From contig BCIO01000002.1 of assembly GCA_001599975.1 (NCBI GenBank), positions 4,450,242 to 4,514,241 on the forward strand: a stretch of DNA of 64,000 bases, written 5' to 3'. This DNA is from Cystobasidiopsis lactophilus (lineage: Eukaryota; Basidiomycota; Agaricostilbomycetes; Agaricostilbales; Chionosphaeraceae). Position numbers and translations under genes: made by a program. The stretch's first letter is position 1. Each line of letters opens with the position of its first letter. This document shows positions 11,258 through 22,553 of this stretch, piece by piece. The notes beneath the pieces are model-generated. The model saw nothing but the letters and a program-made list of their open reading frames with translations, made no database searches and had not been told where the DNA came from.

Positions 11258-12029
11258 TGCGTCTCAACTACACTGTTGGTCGTTTAACATGAACACCGAG
11301 TGCGCCACTACCAAAGTCCAGACAAGGCATCACAAAGGCCTCAGCCGGTGTCGGATTTGCCATATTCGGAATGGGCGTGCGGTGCTTCGCCCCCCAGGGG
11401 ATCGCCCTTGCGCCTGCCGTTCGCGGCCAGGGATCTACCTTGTGCTTCTTCTATTGCTATCACATGCTGCTCCTAGGCGCAGGGGGCAGATGGAGAGAGA
11501 TGCTGGTCGTCGCCAGTCTCTTTGCCTTCGCCCATTGCTGCTTATGATCCTCATCAAATCTCTCCAGAAAGCATCACTGATGATGTTGAAGTGGTATGGT
11601 CAAACCAATTACGCAGCTTGCCATCTCCCAGCAGTCGCGCTCCACCACACGACCCAATTTGCCACCCTGCTCCCTTGCGCCTCGACCTCCTTCCACAACG
11701 TCACCTCCAACCGAACATGAAACGCTGGGTTGCAGTCCATGGCACAAAGAAGGAAGACTGAGGTGACGAATGGGCCCACTCTAGACTTCTCTCCAAAGCC
11801 GCTTGGGTCGCTGCCCCTATGTTCTCCGCGGCACCAAATATCGGGCCTAGCATATGAACGGGGCTCAGACAGCAGTAGCAGTAGGACCATAAAACAAGTG
11901 CTAGCATGGGGAGCGGAGAAGGTTTACGAAAGCATATGGTCCGAACCTTTTTGTTGTGCCTTGAGATGCATGCAATCCTTTGCCCGTGTGCGACGACTCA
12001 CCATAAGGCCCTGAGTGAGAGGCCAAGCC
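11258..12029. other. Unresolved stretch upstream of the Rho GEF gene
   Basis: Both strands carry long open frames. On the minus strand, from about 11851, a frame reads LERSLEWAHSSPQSSFFVPW and then TATQRFMFGW before a GT donor, which looks protein-like. On the plus strand a hydrophobic frame reads VASLFAFAHCC. Neither could be joined into a convincing gene. One small gene may be hidden here. Confidence 0.3.
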
Positions 12030-14414
12030 ATGGAGGACGAGGGGGGGCTGTTGATGCCGTCGACGAGCTCGCTCAGGCTGGAGGACCTGTTCAAGATGAT
12101 GGACGGCGCCGGCTCGTCGGCTTCGTTGGCGGCGAGCAGCAAGAGCGACTCGCCCGCCACGTCGCCGTCGACGCTGACCAAGCGGCAGCGGTGCATCGAA
12201 GAGCTGCTCGCCACCGAGCGGTCCTACTGCAAGGATCTGCAGGTGCTCCAGGATGTGTATGTGCCGCTGGCGAGGGGCTCGATTGGCAAGCAGCGGGTGC
12301 TCGCTGAGCCGGACATCGCCGCCATCTTCCTCAACCTCGACGACTTGGCCAGCTTCACCCAGGCGTTCACTGGCTTGCTCGACGCTGCGGCCGGCTCTTG
12401 CTTTGGCGAGGCCGAGGATGATCACATTGGCGGGACCTTCTTGGACATGGTGCGCTCTTGCCCCCTTTGCCACTTGCAGCCTCCACAGCTGCTGATATGT
12501 TACACTCCTGCGTGCAGATCCCTAGGCTGCAGTCGAACTACGAATTTTATGTGGCAAGGCATGGGTCGGCCCTCCTGCGGCTCGAGGAGCTCGACGATTC
12601 GCTCGCCGACTACGCCCAGCAAGCGGCCCTGCTCTCTCAAGACCTCACAACGTCTTGGAACCTCAACGCGCTGCTTATCAAGCCGGTCCAGCGCATCCTC
12701 AAGTACCCGCTCCTAATAGACGCCATCATCGCCGCCACCTCGCCCGACCACCCGGATTACGACTGCTTGAAAGAAGCCCAAAGCCGGTTGATCCAGCTCG
12801 CCAAGATGCTCAACGAGGCCAAGCGCACCCAGGAGCTCGTCTCCCGCATCCTCCACTCCCAGCGCCGCAAGAAGTCCTCCGGCTCGTCCACGCCCACCAC
12901 CCCGCCCTCTGGGAAGAAGGCCTCTTCCAAAGCTGACTCCACCAAAAAGAAGGCCAAAGTCGCCTTGCCGCCCTCGCCCACCTTCTCGCAAGTGCTGGAC
13001 CGGACCTTCGGGCGCAGCAGGCAGAGGTTAAAGGCGGCCGCAGGCTACCCCAGCCCTGCGACTGGGTCTACCTCCAACTCACCCGCCTCGCCAAGTAGAA
13101 GATCCTCTTTCGAGCTCTTGGACCAGCTCATAGAGCAGGTCGAACTCAAGCACCACCAGCTCAACTCGCTCGCCGGCGCCTTTGAAGACTGGACGCACGC
13201 CATGGGCCACCAGCTGCTCTCTTTACGGCAGCTCTTGAAAGCCTGGACCGCCGTCTACGAGGTCTTCCCAGGCGAGGACGACGTGGTGGTCGCCACCAAC
13301 GACGCCTTGGGCCAGTTCTCCATGCTGGTCCTCCTCATCCGCGAAGGCCCATGGACGCAGATCCGCCAGATCTCCTCTAAGCACATCCCCCGCGCCATCT
13401 CTAAAATCCTCACCATCTTCCAAGGCCCCTTTTCTCTAATCCAAAAGCGCCGGCTAAAGCTCATGGACGCCGAGCGCAATGCCACCTCCGTCTCCAAGCG
13501 CCCCTCTTCCAGCGGCAGCTTCAAAGCCAACAGCACCGACCAGGAGGACGTCAACTCGCTCACCTCCATCCTCCTCCAAGAGCTGCCCACCTTCTTGGCC
13601 TCCATCTCCAAGCTCACCGAGCTCGTCGTCGCCGACATCGCGGACCACCAGGCCAAGTTCTTCTTCCGCACGTTTGCCATGTTCGCCAACTTCCAACGCG
13701 AGCACGCGAACCTCTTCCGTCCCGGGACAGAGGTGCTAGGGGAGGACGAGCTGGTCGCCGCTTGCCGGGAGAAACAATTGCCGTTCGTCGGTCTGGTGGA
13801 GAGCATGAACTGCGTGTCCAAGTGTGAGTCGATGCGCAACCGAATCAGCTGGGAGTTTGCTGATACAGCGTCTCTTTCGACAAACAGCTCGAGTAGACAG
13901 CCTTTTCATGTCTTCCATGCGCCGGTTATCGCTTCCCGACCCACCCACCTCTTCTATGCCCTCCCTCAGTCCATCGACAATTCACCAGCGCCGGCGCTTC
14001 ACAGAAGACTACTCAGCCTCCTCCTCTCACAGCCTGCTCCCTCGGACTCCGGAAGTTGCCGAGCTGCCAGAGCCAGTCGTCGATTCGCCCGCCGCCTCTT
14101 CGCCAGTCGACAACCGGGTCAGCGGCCACTCGGTCCAGTCCGTGGCCGATTCTTTCACGTTCTCCACTTCGTCCGCCTATTCGTCTAGACCCACCACGGC
14201 CGCTTCGTCCGTCAGCGCGCCGGCTTCCCAAGTTCTCTTCACCGCCATCGCCCTGTCCAACATCGACCTGGAGGAGGGCAACATGCTCAAGACTTCAGCT
14301 GGCGATGAGCTCGACGTGCTGGTCGACGAGCAGCAAGGGTGCTACTTTGCCCGCTCCAAGGACAACGGCTTGGAGGGCTTGGTCCCTGTCAAGTCGGTGG
14401 TCGCGTTCCGCTAA
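12030..14414 (+). CDS. Rho-family guanine nucleotide exchange factor, DH-BAR-SH3
   Basis: Three exons (12030-12449, 12518-13823, 13888-14414) give 750 residues. Residues about 55-280 form a DBL-homology domain, with RCIEELLATERSYCKDLQVL at its start and LLIKPVQRILKYPLLIDAII, the conserved helix that contacts the GTPase. Residues about 330-580 are a BAR-like helical domain (VELKHHQLNSLAGAFEDW). The last 60 residues form an SH3 domain (ALSNIDLEEGNML, DELDVLVDEQQGCYFARS). There is no PH domain: the BAR region takes its place, as in animal Tuba/DNMBP. Such proteins usually activate Cdc42 at curved membranes, linking actin to growth sites. The presence of SPA2 nearby is probably chance. The exact GTPase is inference. 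Confidence 0.88.
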
Positions 14415-14595
14415 TACACTCACCATGTTGTTGTTTGGCTTGTTTTGCTTCTTTTTGGCTGTATACTTAGAATCATGATTGTTAGACAAAACGTTATGAG
14501 TGTCTTCTTGTAGAACTTTGCCCTCCAAGAATCTCTCCCCCATCATGTAATGATTTGACATTGTCCCTGGTCCCGAAACCTTTCCTTGCAAGTCT

Positions 14596-16817
14596 TTAGA
14601 TGGTCACGTCCAACGGCGACTTGCCCGCCTTGAGCTCGCTGGCCGACAGCATCTTGCCCAGGCGCAACAGCTCGGACACCTTGCTGACCACGGGGTCGGC
14701 GCCGATGGAAGATGCGGCCAGCACTTTCTCGCCCTTGACATAGAAAGCGGAGAACGCGAGGTCATCCAAGCTGCCTTGAAAGACGACGTCGTCGTAGTCG
14801 ACAGCGTGCCCACAGTAGCGGACTTGCTTTCCCTGATGGCCCGAGCCAGTCAATAAAACGGAATGGTCCAGAGAAACACTACTCACTTGCTGAGCGCTCC
14901 AGAAGTAGGGACTGAGAGCACAATCAGCTCCCTCCGCCGCCCTTGGAAGGGATAGCACTCACACTTTGATGAACTTGGTAGGTTTGCCGGCGATGTGGTG
15001 GCCCGCGCATCGGCCATCTGTAGGAAGTACGATAAGAGATCAACTTCTCGAAGGGTGGAGCAAGCCTTACGGTTCTCAGCCACGTTCCAGTGTTCGATGC
15101 GGCCATAGGTGCCAGTGCCGGGGTGCTCGAACCTGGCAATATCGCCAACCGCATAGATGTCCTTCTCGCCCTTGACCTGCATGTACTCGTTCACATCGAG
15201 ACCGCCGTCTTTCTGGACGTCAAAGGTCGACTTGAGAAACTCGGTAGCCGCCTTCACGCCCGTTGCCATCAACACCACGTCCTTAATGAAACCAGTCAGC
15301 TCGATCACTAATGACAATTAGACTGAACAGCATCTCACAGCAGTCAGGGTCTGGCCGTTTTCGAGGACCGCTGATCCGACGGCGCCAGGGGTGGCATCTG
15401 TTATAAACCTCATCAGCCTGGAAAAAGGAGTCTGCACCAGAAGACGGACCAGACGCCTTGAACTCTTTGACACTTCCTTCTCCAATGAAGAACTTGACGC
15501 CCTTCTCCTTGTGCAAGGCGACCAAGCGTTGCGCGATCTTCTCGCCGAGGACCGGCTTCAAAGGGTAGGCCGGCTCAATCACCGTCACCGAGGCTGCCTT
15601 GCCCAGCAAAGCAGTCGCAGCTTCCAACCCAATGAAGCTTCCGCCGAGAATGACCAAGTGCTTGTCCTTGCCCTCGCCGAGTGCTGCTCCGCCAGGGTTT
15701 GAGCAGGTCATCACTCTGAGGTCTAGAAAGCGCACATTTGTTCATAGCCTTGGCGTGAGTAATATCTCTGAGAACATGTATGTTCTCCAGGTTGGCACCA
15801 GGGATCGGAAGTTTGGACGGGAAGGCGCCGGTGGCGAGGACCAGCTTGGTGTAGCCAATGCTGTCGCCGGATTCCAGCAAAACCGTCTTCTTGGATTTGT
15901 CCACACTTTTGGCCGATTCTTGTTTGAATTCCACACCGAGCGTTGCCAGATCGGCGGAGGATCGTAGCTCGATCTTGCCCGCGTCGTCGATGAACGCCTT
16001 GCTCAGTTTTGTCCGATCCAAAGCCACATTGGGTTCCTTGGTCAGAAGAGTGATTTTCCCCTTGAAGTTGGTCTGTCTAAGAGCCTCGGCCGTGCACAGA
16101 GCTGAGGCGCCACCGCCGATGATGACGACCGACTCGTCCGAGGTGGCAGCAGTCTTGCATAGGGACCGCCTGCCCTTCTTGACGTCCTCTTCCTTTGCAA
16201 TGACATAGACATCGTCGCCTTCGATTTCGACCTGTTCAGTTTGCTTAGAAAGTAAGATGGCCACTGCTTCAGCTTGGCTGTCGCTCACTTTAAACGAGGC
16301 CAAAGCGTCCAGACCAGGGGCATCCTCAATATCGCCAGTCTCGACATGGAAGCTAAGCAGCGGAATCAGTATCCGCGGCTCAAATTCGAAATCGACCCTC
16401 ACCAAGCGCCATGCCTAAGAACAGGGCAAGTGAGACGAGGAATCGTCAACTGCTCAAAAAGCGGCTCACCAAGGACACGTCTAAACACCATAAGTCAATC
16501 ATGATCTGTGGCTGCAATGAAGAGCGAGGAAACGACTCACAATCCGCCCATCCTCGGTTAGCACGCCGTTCTTCAGAGGCGCTCCTGCAGGGCCACATTC
16601 AGCCCAGCGATCCAGACCGATGCTGACACAGACCATAATGAGTGCACTTGGCACCGACAGCATGCACCGTGCCCTTGTGCTTGGCCAACAGCAGCGGCGC
16701 TTCGCCTATTTTGACTTCGGTCAGAGGCTTGAGTTGAGAGAGCTTTCCAACTGAGGCGGCGCGTCAGTGTTCGCCTTCGATCTGCTCAGAAGAGAGCTCA
16801 CCGTTGTGGCGGTTCAT
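14596..16817 (-). CDS. AIF-like flavoprotein with N-terminal Rieske domain (AIFM3/AIFL type)
   Basis: The protein starts MNRHNVGKLSQLKPL and has an N-terminal Rieske [2Fe-2S] domain followed by a pyridine-nucleotide-disulfide reductase fold. Cluster ligands are KCTHYGAPL (C-x-H) and TCPWHGACF (C-x2-H). The second ligand group is encoded by two micro-exons, 16470-16480 (11 bases) and 16403-16414 (12 bases). The FAD site is VVIIGGGASALCTAEAL, the NAD site LVILGGSFIGLEAATAL, and the late FAD motif DIYAVGDIARF. Length and order fit the AIFM3/AIFL group, oxidoreductases with ferredoxin-type electron transfer. An animal relative is linked to cell death, but the role of fungal members is not settled. 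No clear targeting peptide is seen. Confidence 0.88.
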
Positions 16818-17043
16818 ATTGAGCAGCACTCGAGTAAATCGCATTCACGGGATAAGAACAACCAATGAGATTGGCGATGTTGGCAGTGCGAGACGTCATC
16901 CGCGACCTCGTCCGAATTAGCATTACAGCCGCTCTCTCGGCCAATAGAGTCCATTAGATGCGATTACGAGGGAAAGGAGAACGAAAGAGCATAAATTAGT
17001 GCGAGCCGCCCACCGCCACTCTCCAAGCTCGGCATCGACCCGG

Positions 17044-17996
17044 TCAATCCCAACCCAACTTCATGGCCTTCAACTTTGGCGTGAGTGTGACCGTATCTTC
17101 GCTGTCTCTCCAGCGAGTTTTCGGGCGGTCCCACTGCACATTTGCTATCGCTCCATTGGCCTCGCCGTCCGCAGAAGACGCCGCTTCGGGCTCCGGCTCT
17201 GGCGCCAGCTCGTTGACGATGCAAGTGTGGAACTGGTTCGACAAGAAATCTTGAACAGAGAAGCTCGAAGCCGATTGGTGCGTTGACCAAATATGGCTGA
17301 CCACAAACTCGAGCTCCTCTTGCTGCCACATGAGTCGAAAGCGCAACTGCCCCGAAGTTCAGCGTCCAGGCGAAACCCAAACAAATCAAAGACACACTTG
17401 AATCATTGTTTCGACCTCCAGGCTCAGGCTCTCCCCACGGCTCAGGCCGCCAACCTTCGAAACACGGTCGGAGCCGAGGTAGGCATCAGACACAAACTTG
17501 CTAGCCACAACGCAAGACCCGAAAATGAGTCGATGAGCCGTCCAGAAATTCAATCTGGGTGGCAGGTGTTTCTTGCTTGAGGTGTAGTGCGCAGATGAGC
17601 AACGGCACGACTGCGGATTGAGGGTGTGCAGGGCGATTCTCCGCAAGAAGAGCAGGCAGACCACGATCCCTTGGACAGCATGACACTCAGCAAGGTTCGC
17701 AGTGCAGGACTGGATGGAAGGCCTACCGTCTTTAGACATCGGCAAGTATTTTGACATGCGGGACCAATAAGCCTGCACGGTCATGCTCGACGGCGTGCGC
17801 GAGTGAAATCTAGTCGGGACTTCGTTGCGGTCCGGTTCTTCAGCTAGGGCAACGAGGGCCTCCAGGATTTGAGAGCAGGCCGCCACCAGCTCCTCTGCGA
17901 AGCGACACAAGCGTCAGCCGACGCCCGTTAACGAACGGCGGGAGCTCAAGGGTGCTCAAGCTTGCCTGGTGGGAGGGCCCAGAACTCATTCCACAT
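17044..17996 (-). CDS. Pho80/Pcl-type cyclin
   Basis: Pho80-type cyclins bind the Pho85 (Cdk5-like) kinase in phosphate signalling, glycogen control or polarity. The cyclin box is visible as PTRFHSRTPSSMTVQAYWSR, then FWTAHRLIFGSCVVASKFVS, DAYLGSDRVSKVGGLSRGE and SLEVETM, the KxxGG-E pattern typical of this family. The protein appears to start MWNEFWALPP at 17996 and to continue after a 70-base intron with a GC donor (17896-17965). Without that exon the start would be an internal codon at an intron acceptor. The C-terminal tail is acidic and alanine/proline-rich (ELAPEPEPEAASSADGE) and ends KLGWD. Family is secure; the particular Pcl class is not. Confidence 0.8.
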
Positions 17997-18099
17997 GATA
18001 AAATAAACGGCACCGAACGAGAACAGTCAATTTGGTAGGACGCGGAGAAGCTGAAGGTGCGGAGGGTGTCCGAGCGAGCGAAGGACCGCGAAGTCGCAC

Positions 18100-20634
18100 T
18101 TATGGCTTCAGACTTGCATCTCTGTTAACACTGATATACAGCTTAGAATAGTTTTTTGGCCTGAGTATCCGCTTGACCAGGCGCTTGAATTTCCGCGTTG
18201 GAGAGTTGGCTGCACCAGGCTCGACCTTGCACTTGTGAAAGAAGTCTTTGTGCGTCGTGGTGGAGTTGTCGTGAATGGAACCAGTGATGCTGGTAGAGCC
18301 ATCAGTCGATGAGTCGGTATTGCCTCCGTTGGAGGTGAAAGAGCCGCCGCTAGTAGTGGAGGAGTCGTCGCCACCGCCCGTTGTTGTGCTGGAAGAGCCC
18401 GCTGCTGACTTCGTTGCCGATTGTTCTGGAGGTGCTGCTCCACTTGCCGTCACTACTGTACACCCGGATTGAGACTGCAGGGGCTGGCACCCGCTAGAGC
18501 CCGATCCATCGTTGACCGTGACTGGTTCAAGGCTGTTGGAAAGACCTATGAACAAGCCCAATGCGGTTATTAAAAGATAGACGAACAATCCAACGTTGGG
18601 GTTACAGTTGCTGGGAGGGTCCTGGCCCACGACTGTGTTACACCCTGTGGCAAAGTTAGGCTTCTTCAAACCAGAGCGAGAGGCGGAACTGACCAGGCAG
18701 GAAGTCCAGCGTGCCCGTCGCAGTCTCGTTCACTTCTGTCGACTTTGAGCACTTGTTGTTGCTCTGCATTGTGAGCATGGAGCAAGTAGCTTGAGATTGA
18801 CTATCGCGACAAGTCGGGTCGTCGAGCGCTTGCTGCAGCTTGTCGATGTCCCAGCCAAACATGAAGTCGCCGTGCCAGCCATACCTTGAAGAACCTGTCA
18901 GATTTTGTTGCAGCAAAGGCCTTCGCTCATACCCGGTCGTATCCCCACTGTCAGTTCGCAAAGTCAAAAACGAACAATTCTTTGTGACAAAAAACTCACT
19001 TCGCAAGGACGAAAGGCTGCGTTGAGTTCATGGCTTGATCTACATCATTTGAAAAGTCTTGGATCTGCCAATAGAGCCTGGTCACCGGGTGTAAGTGTTG
19101 TGCATGCGCCCCACCAAGCATACTTACTCCAAAAAGACTTGCGGGATGCCTTTCGGATGACGATGCTAAGCTCAAAGATTAGGACGATCGAGGTGTGCTT
19201 ACTTTCGGGGTGGGTAGAAGGGCAAGGCTGGGAAGCCACAGGATTGTTTCCCACGGCGTCTCCGCTGCAAGTCAGCCTGTTGGCCCCTGTGTCCTTAAAG
19301 TTGAGACTTACAGGCGACATGACTCTTGTGGTCATCTGACTGAGCATTCTTACCGTCTGTTCCAGAAAGATAAGGGCACTGTCAGCAAAGACAAATGCTC
19401 GAAGCCACCGCACCCCAGCTGTGTCCGCAGGATATCAAGATCAAAGGCCACGTACTAGGGTCCACCAATCATTGTACTCACCAGAAAGGGAACCGAACTT
19501 CTGCGCGAAAGCCATTTGGGCAATCCTTGATGGGCGGGATATAAGGAAAGTAAGGCTCGTCGGTCACGTCGGCCTTGAGGCACCGCCACCCAACAGCATT
19601 TTGTTCGATATCATCCGAGTCATACGTCCGTCGAGCTTGTGATGGCGAAACATGAGATCAACGGGGTAATGGAGTGACAGAGACGCGAACAACCGACTTG
19701 GGTCTCCTATCAGCATCTCGAAATCCTCCATGAAAGCGTGGACCCTTAGTCACTTTCAGCAACAGTTCATAGACTGGAAAACTTTGCTCACTTTGAGACT
19801 TCGGAGCTTTTAGGCATAAAACTGGCACGGCCGAAGTTCGTCGTTCATCAGCTTAGTCTGCCCCTTGTCAACAAACAGCGTACTAGTAGATCCGCGGCTG
19901 GCCAGCGTCCACAGAGGTGAAAGACCCGTTCTTCCATTGGACTGTGAACGAATGAGCTGAGGCCCGCAACGATGTTTGAAAATGCCACCCACAATACAGC
20001 GTCTAGCCAGCATTTCAGTGAGTAGACGAAGTTAGCAATGCGACACTGGACGGACTGGAACCCAGTAGTTGCTCTTGTCCTCCTTGATGGGAATGGTAGT
20101 GCATTTGGCCTCCTGGGCATAGCTCGTATCTGCGTTGGGGGTCAAACACCTGCCTCCCGACACTTTCCTCTCCAAAACCTACTCATAATAGGTCTGTTGG
20201 CAGGCCTTTTGAGCATGTTATCTCTCTATAGACTGCATGCTCACGCGAAATTGGAGCCCCCGAAAACTGAAAGAACAGAAGGCGACCTGCATGAGCTGGT
20301 GGCTCAAAATGCAGACTTGGGGCGATTTACCTGTATGAACATGCGTTGAAACAACTCCAGGATTAACAATCTGCGAGCATAAGACAGTCAGTCACCGACT
20401 TCGAGGAAGGGAAGCCACCCGTACTGGGTCTAGGCGTTCTGTTGAGATGATGCCGGCTATTGTAGGCATGATTAGGCCAGCTCAGATTCGGAGAAACGAT
20501 AGCTAACACAATGTCATCTCGAAGTTCGCAACAGTGCATGGAAGCCACGCCAACGCCACCCAGAGGAAGGAAAGAACGAAAAGAGGGGCAGGGAGCGGCC
20601 CCCAGCGCTTGTTCGGTGATCGGTAGGCTAGCAT
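18100..20634 (-). CDS. DUF1996 extracellular-domain membrane protein
   Basis: The start MLAYRSPNKRWGPLPAPLF leads into a hydrophobic signal or anchor segment (FVLSFLWVALAWLPCTVA). Joined exons then spell the DUF1996 landmarks: STERLDPIVNPGVVSTHVHT, VFGGSNFA, EDKSNYWVPV, NGSFTSVDAGQPRIYYFMP, DDHKSHVA, CPSTHPE and YGWHGDFMFGWDIDKLQQAL. About nine small introns are needed. After the domain comes a second hydrophobic segment (VGLFVYLLITALGLFIGLSN), a serine/threonine/glycine-rich stretch and a basic C-terminus (KFKRLVKRILRPK). DUF1996 occurs in many secreted fungal proteins, sometimes with carbohydrate-binding modules, and its function is unknown. The membrane segment after the domain makes this a membrane-bound form. 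Confidence 0.8.
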
Positions 20635-21031
20635 GTCATTGATACGGCAAGAGAAAGCAGTGGTCTGGCAGCTCTACTGCGTGGTTCTTGGACGAAAGAG
20701 GCAGAAGGAAAGAGGTGCGTTTCGAGAGTCGAGAGCAAGGACAAAGGGACTCCTAGGGCATTCAGGCCTGCCTTTGACATTTCGGGCATTCCCATTCCTC
20801 GTCAAACGCATTCATCAGACCGCAATCACGACGCAAGAGAGCATTCAGGGCAAAAAAGTCGGACAACATGGTTGGACGCAGACAACCGGCATCTGCTCGT
20901 CGTCAGCTCGTCGGCGGAGCTCCGAGCTTGTCTCCTGCCGCTCAACCCTTCTTTAGCAAGCATACGATCAAGCAGAAAGCGGAGACCTCTGCTCGGAGCC
21001 TAATCCGCTGCTCGCAAACGACACCGGCACC
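20635..21031. other. Divergent promoter region, DUF1996 gene / OMA1
   Basis: The two genes point away from each other. An ATG at 20868 opens a frame of 210 codons that overlaps OMA1 exon 1 in another phase. It has no family resemblance and may act as an upstream ORF or be untranslated. Confidence 0.4.
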
Positions 21032-22321
21032 ATGGCCGCCTCAAAACCTTTTGGGCCCATTCTCTCCAGATGGCTGGCATCAAGTCGTGCTGCATCCGCG
21101 AAGAACAGGTTCAGATCTGGTTCGATGTGCCTTGCCGGGGCAATTCGACCAGCCACAGCAACATTGCGGACAGCCTTTCAACAAGGTCCTGGCAGAACGC
21201 CAGCTCTTCCGTTCTCTACTTCGTCCCGTTCGAGCCAGCAGTATCAAGTCTACCGTCGCTTCCCTCAAGCGAGTTCTTCGTCTGGCGGACAAAGGCGACC
21301 GCCTCCATACCGGCTTATGGCTGTGGTGGCTGCCGGAGGAGGCGTCTACTATGTATTTCACCTCGAGCGGACGGAAACGGGAAGACTGCGCTTCATCGAC
21401 GTTTCAGAAGCTTCAGAGACAGCCATGGGGGATCAAGCGGCCCGCGAAATCTTTTCGCAGTATCGAGGGCAGTTCCTGCCGGCGAGTGATGCTCGGGTGA
21501 AGCAAGTGACAAGGGTGGTGGAACGGCTGCTGGGAGCATCCAACTTGGGCGGGCCCGAGAAGCCGCACAACCCAGACCACGCCATTCAGCAAGGTACAGC
21601 GGGCAAAGTCGACTGGAAGAGTGAGCATCTTTCTTGTGGCCCTTTCTAGTCTTGCTGATGTTCCATCCCTCGTAGTTTTCGTCATCGAATCTCCAGAAGC
21701 TAACGCTTTCGTGCTTCCGAATGGCTACATCTGCGTCTTCACAGGCCTGTTTCCGATCGCCAAGAACGAAGATGGTCTTGCAGCTGTGATAGGGCATGAA
21801 ATAGGGCACAAGCTGGCTAGGCACAGTGCAGAGCGCATGAGTGGAGCTAAGGTCACTCAAGTCTTATCTGTTCTGGCGGCGGTCGGAGGATTGGACGTTG
21901 GCCTCTCTAACTCAGCTCTTCAGCTGCTCCTCACTTTGCCGGTGAGCATGCCTTCTCATTTGATTGCCTTTCTCCAGTATCGTTAGCTCAAGTTGAACTC
22001 TGCAGAACTCGAGGGCGAATGAGTCCGAAGCGGACAAGATCGGTCTGAAGCTGGCGGCCACCGCATGTTACGATCCCAGAGAGGCAGTCCATCTTTGGGA
22101 GCGGATGCAGCAGTCGCACGGAAGAGGGCCACCTCAGATGCTTTCGACCCATCCAGCAGACGAGACCCGCATCAAGAACATCACCAAATGGCTTCCAGAG
22201 GCAAGTACTGCAACTCCCAAAAGAAGCTTTTTTTCTGACGTCCAATGCGCAGGCGATGGATGTAGCAGCGTCTCATTGTAACATGGCGGATTTTAGGGGC
22301 TTCTCGAACCGCCCATCCTAG
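21032..22321 (+). CDS. OMA1: OMA1-type mitochondrial metalloprotease (M48)
   Basis: OMA1 is an inner-membrane zinc protease that processes the fusion GTPase Mgm1/OPA1 and other targets under stress. The N-terminus (MAASKPFGPILSRWLASSR) is arginine-rich and free of acidic residues, a typical mitochondrial presequence. One membrane segment follows (LMAVVAAGGGVYYVF). The catalytic zinc motif is AAVIGHEIGHKLARHSAERM (HExxH), and the third ligand lies in SRANESEADKIGLKLAATAC. THPADETRIKNITKWLPEA matches the family C-terminus. Three introns are used. The last, 22201-22252, has a GC donor; without it the reading would diverge into an unrelated tail. Total is about 370 residues. Confidence 0.88.
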
Positions 22322-22553
22322 AAGTTGTAAGGACCCTCGGTGGCAAAGGGTCATGGCAAGCGCCTCTAAGGGTTCAATCTTGCAATTGCATCTTTGGGCC
22401 TCATACATTGTTCATTAATTCTCATCCCTGCTCTGATTACAAGCATAACTCGAACCAATGTGGGAATATTGAGACCTCGCCAGTTTCTTCGACTCTTGGA
22501 AGGCAGTGGCGACTCGCCCAACCCAACCCCTTTTCTCCCTGCTGCCGCCGCAC

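Noticed and set aside
20868-21500. Long plus-strand frame overlapping OMA1 exon 1
   Set aside because: The OMA1 frame has a mitochondrial leader, membrane segment and protease motif. The other frame has no resemblance to any family.
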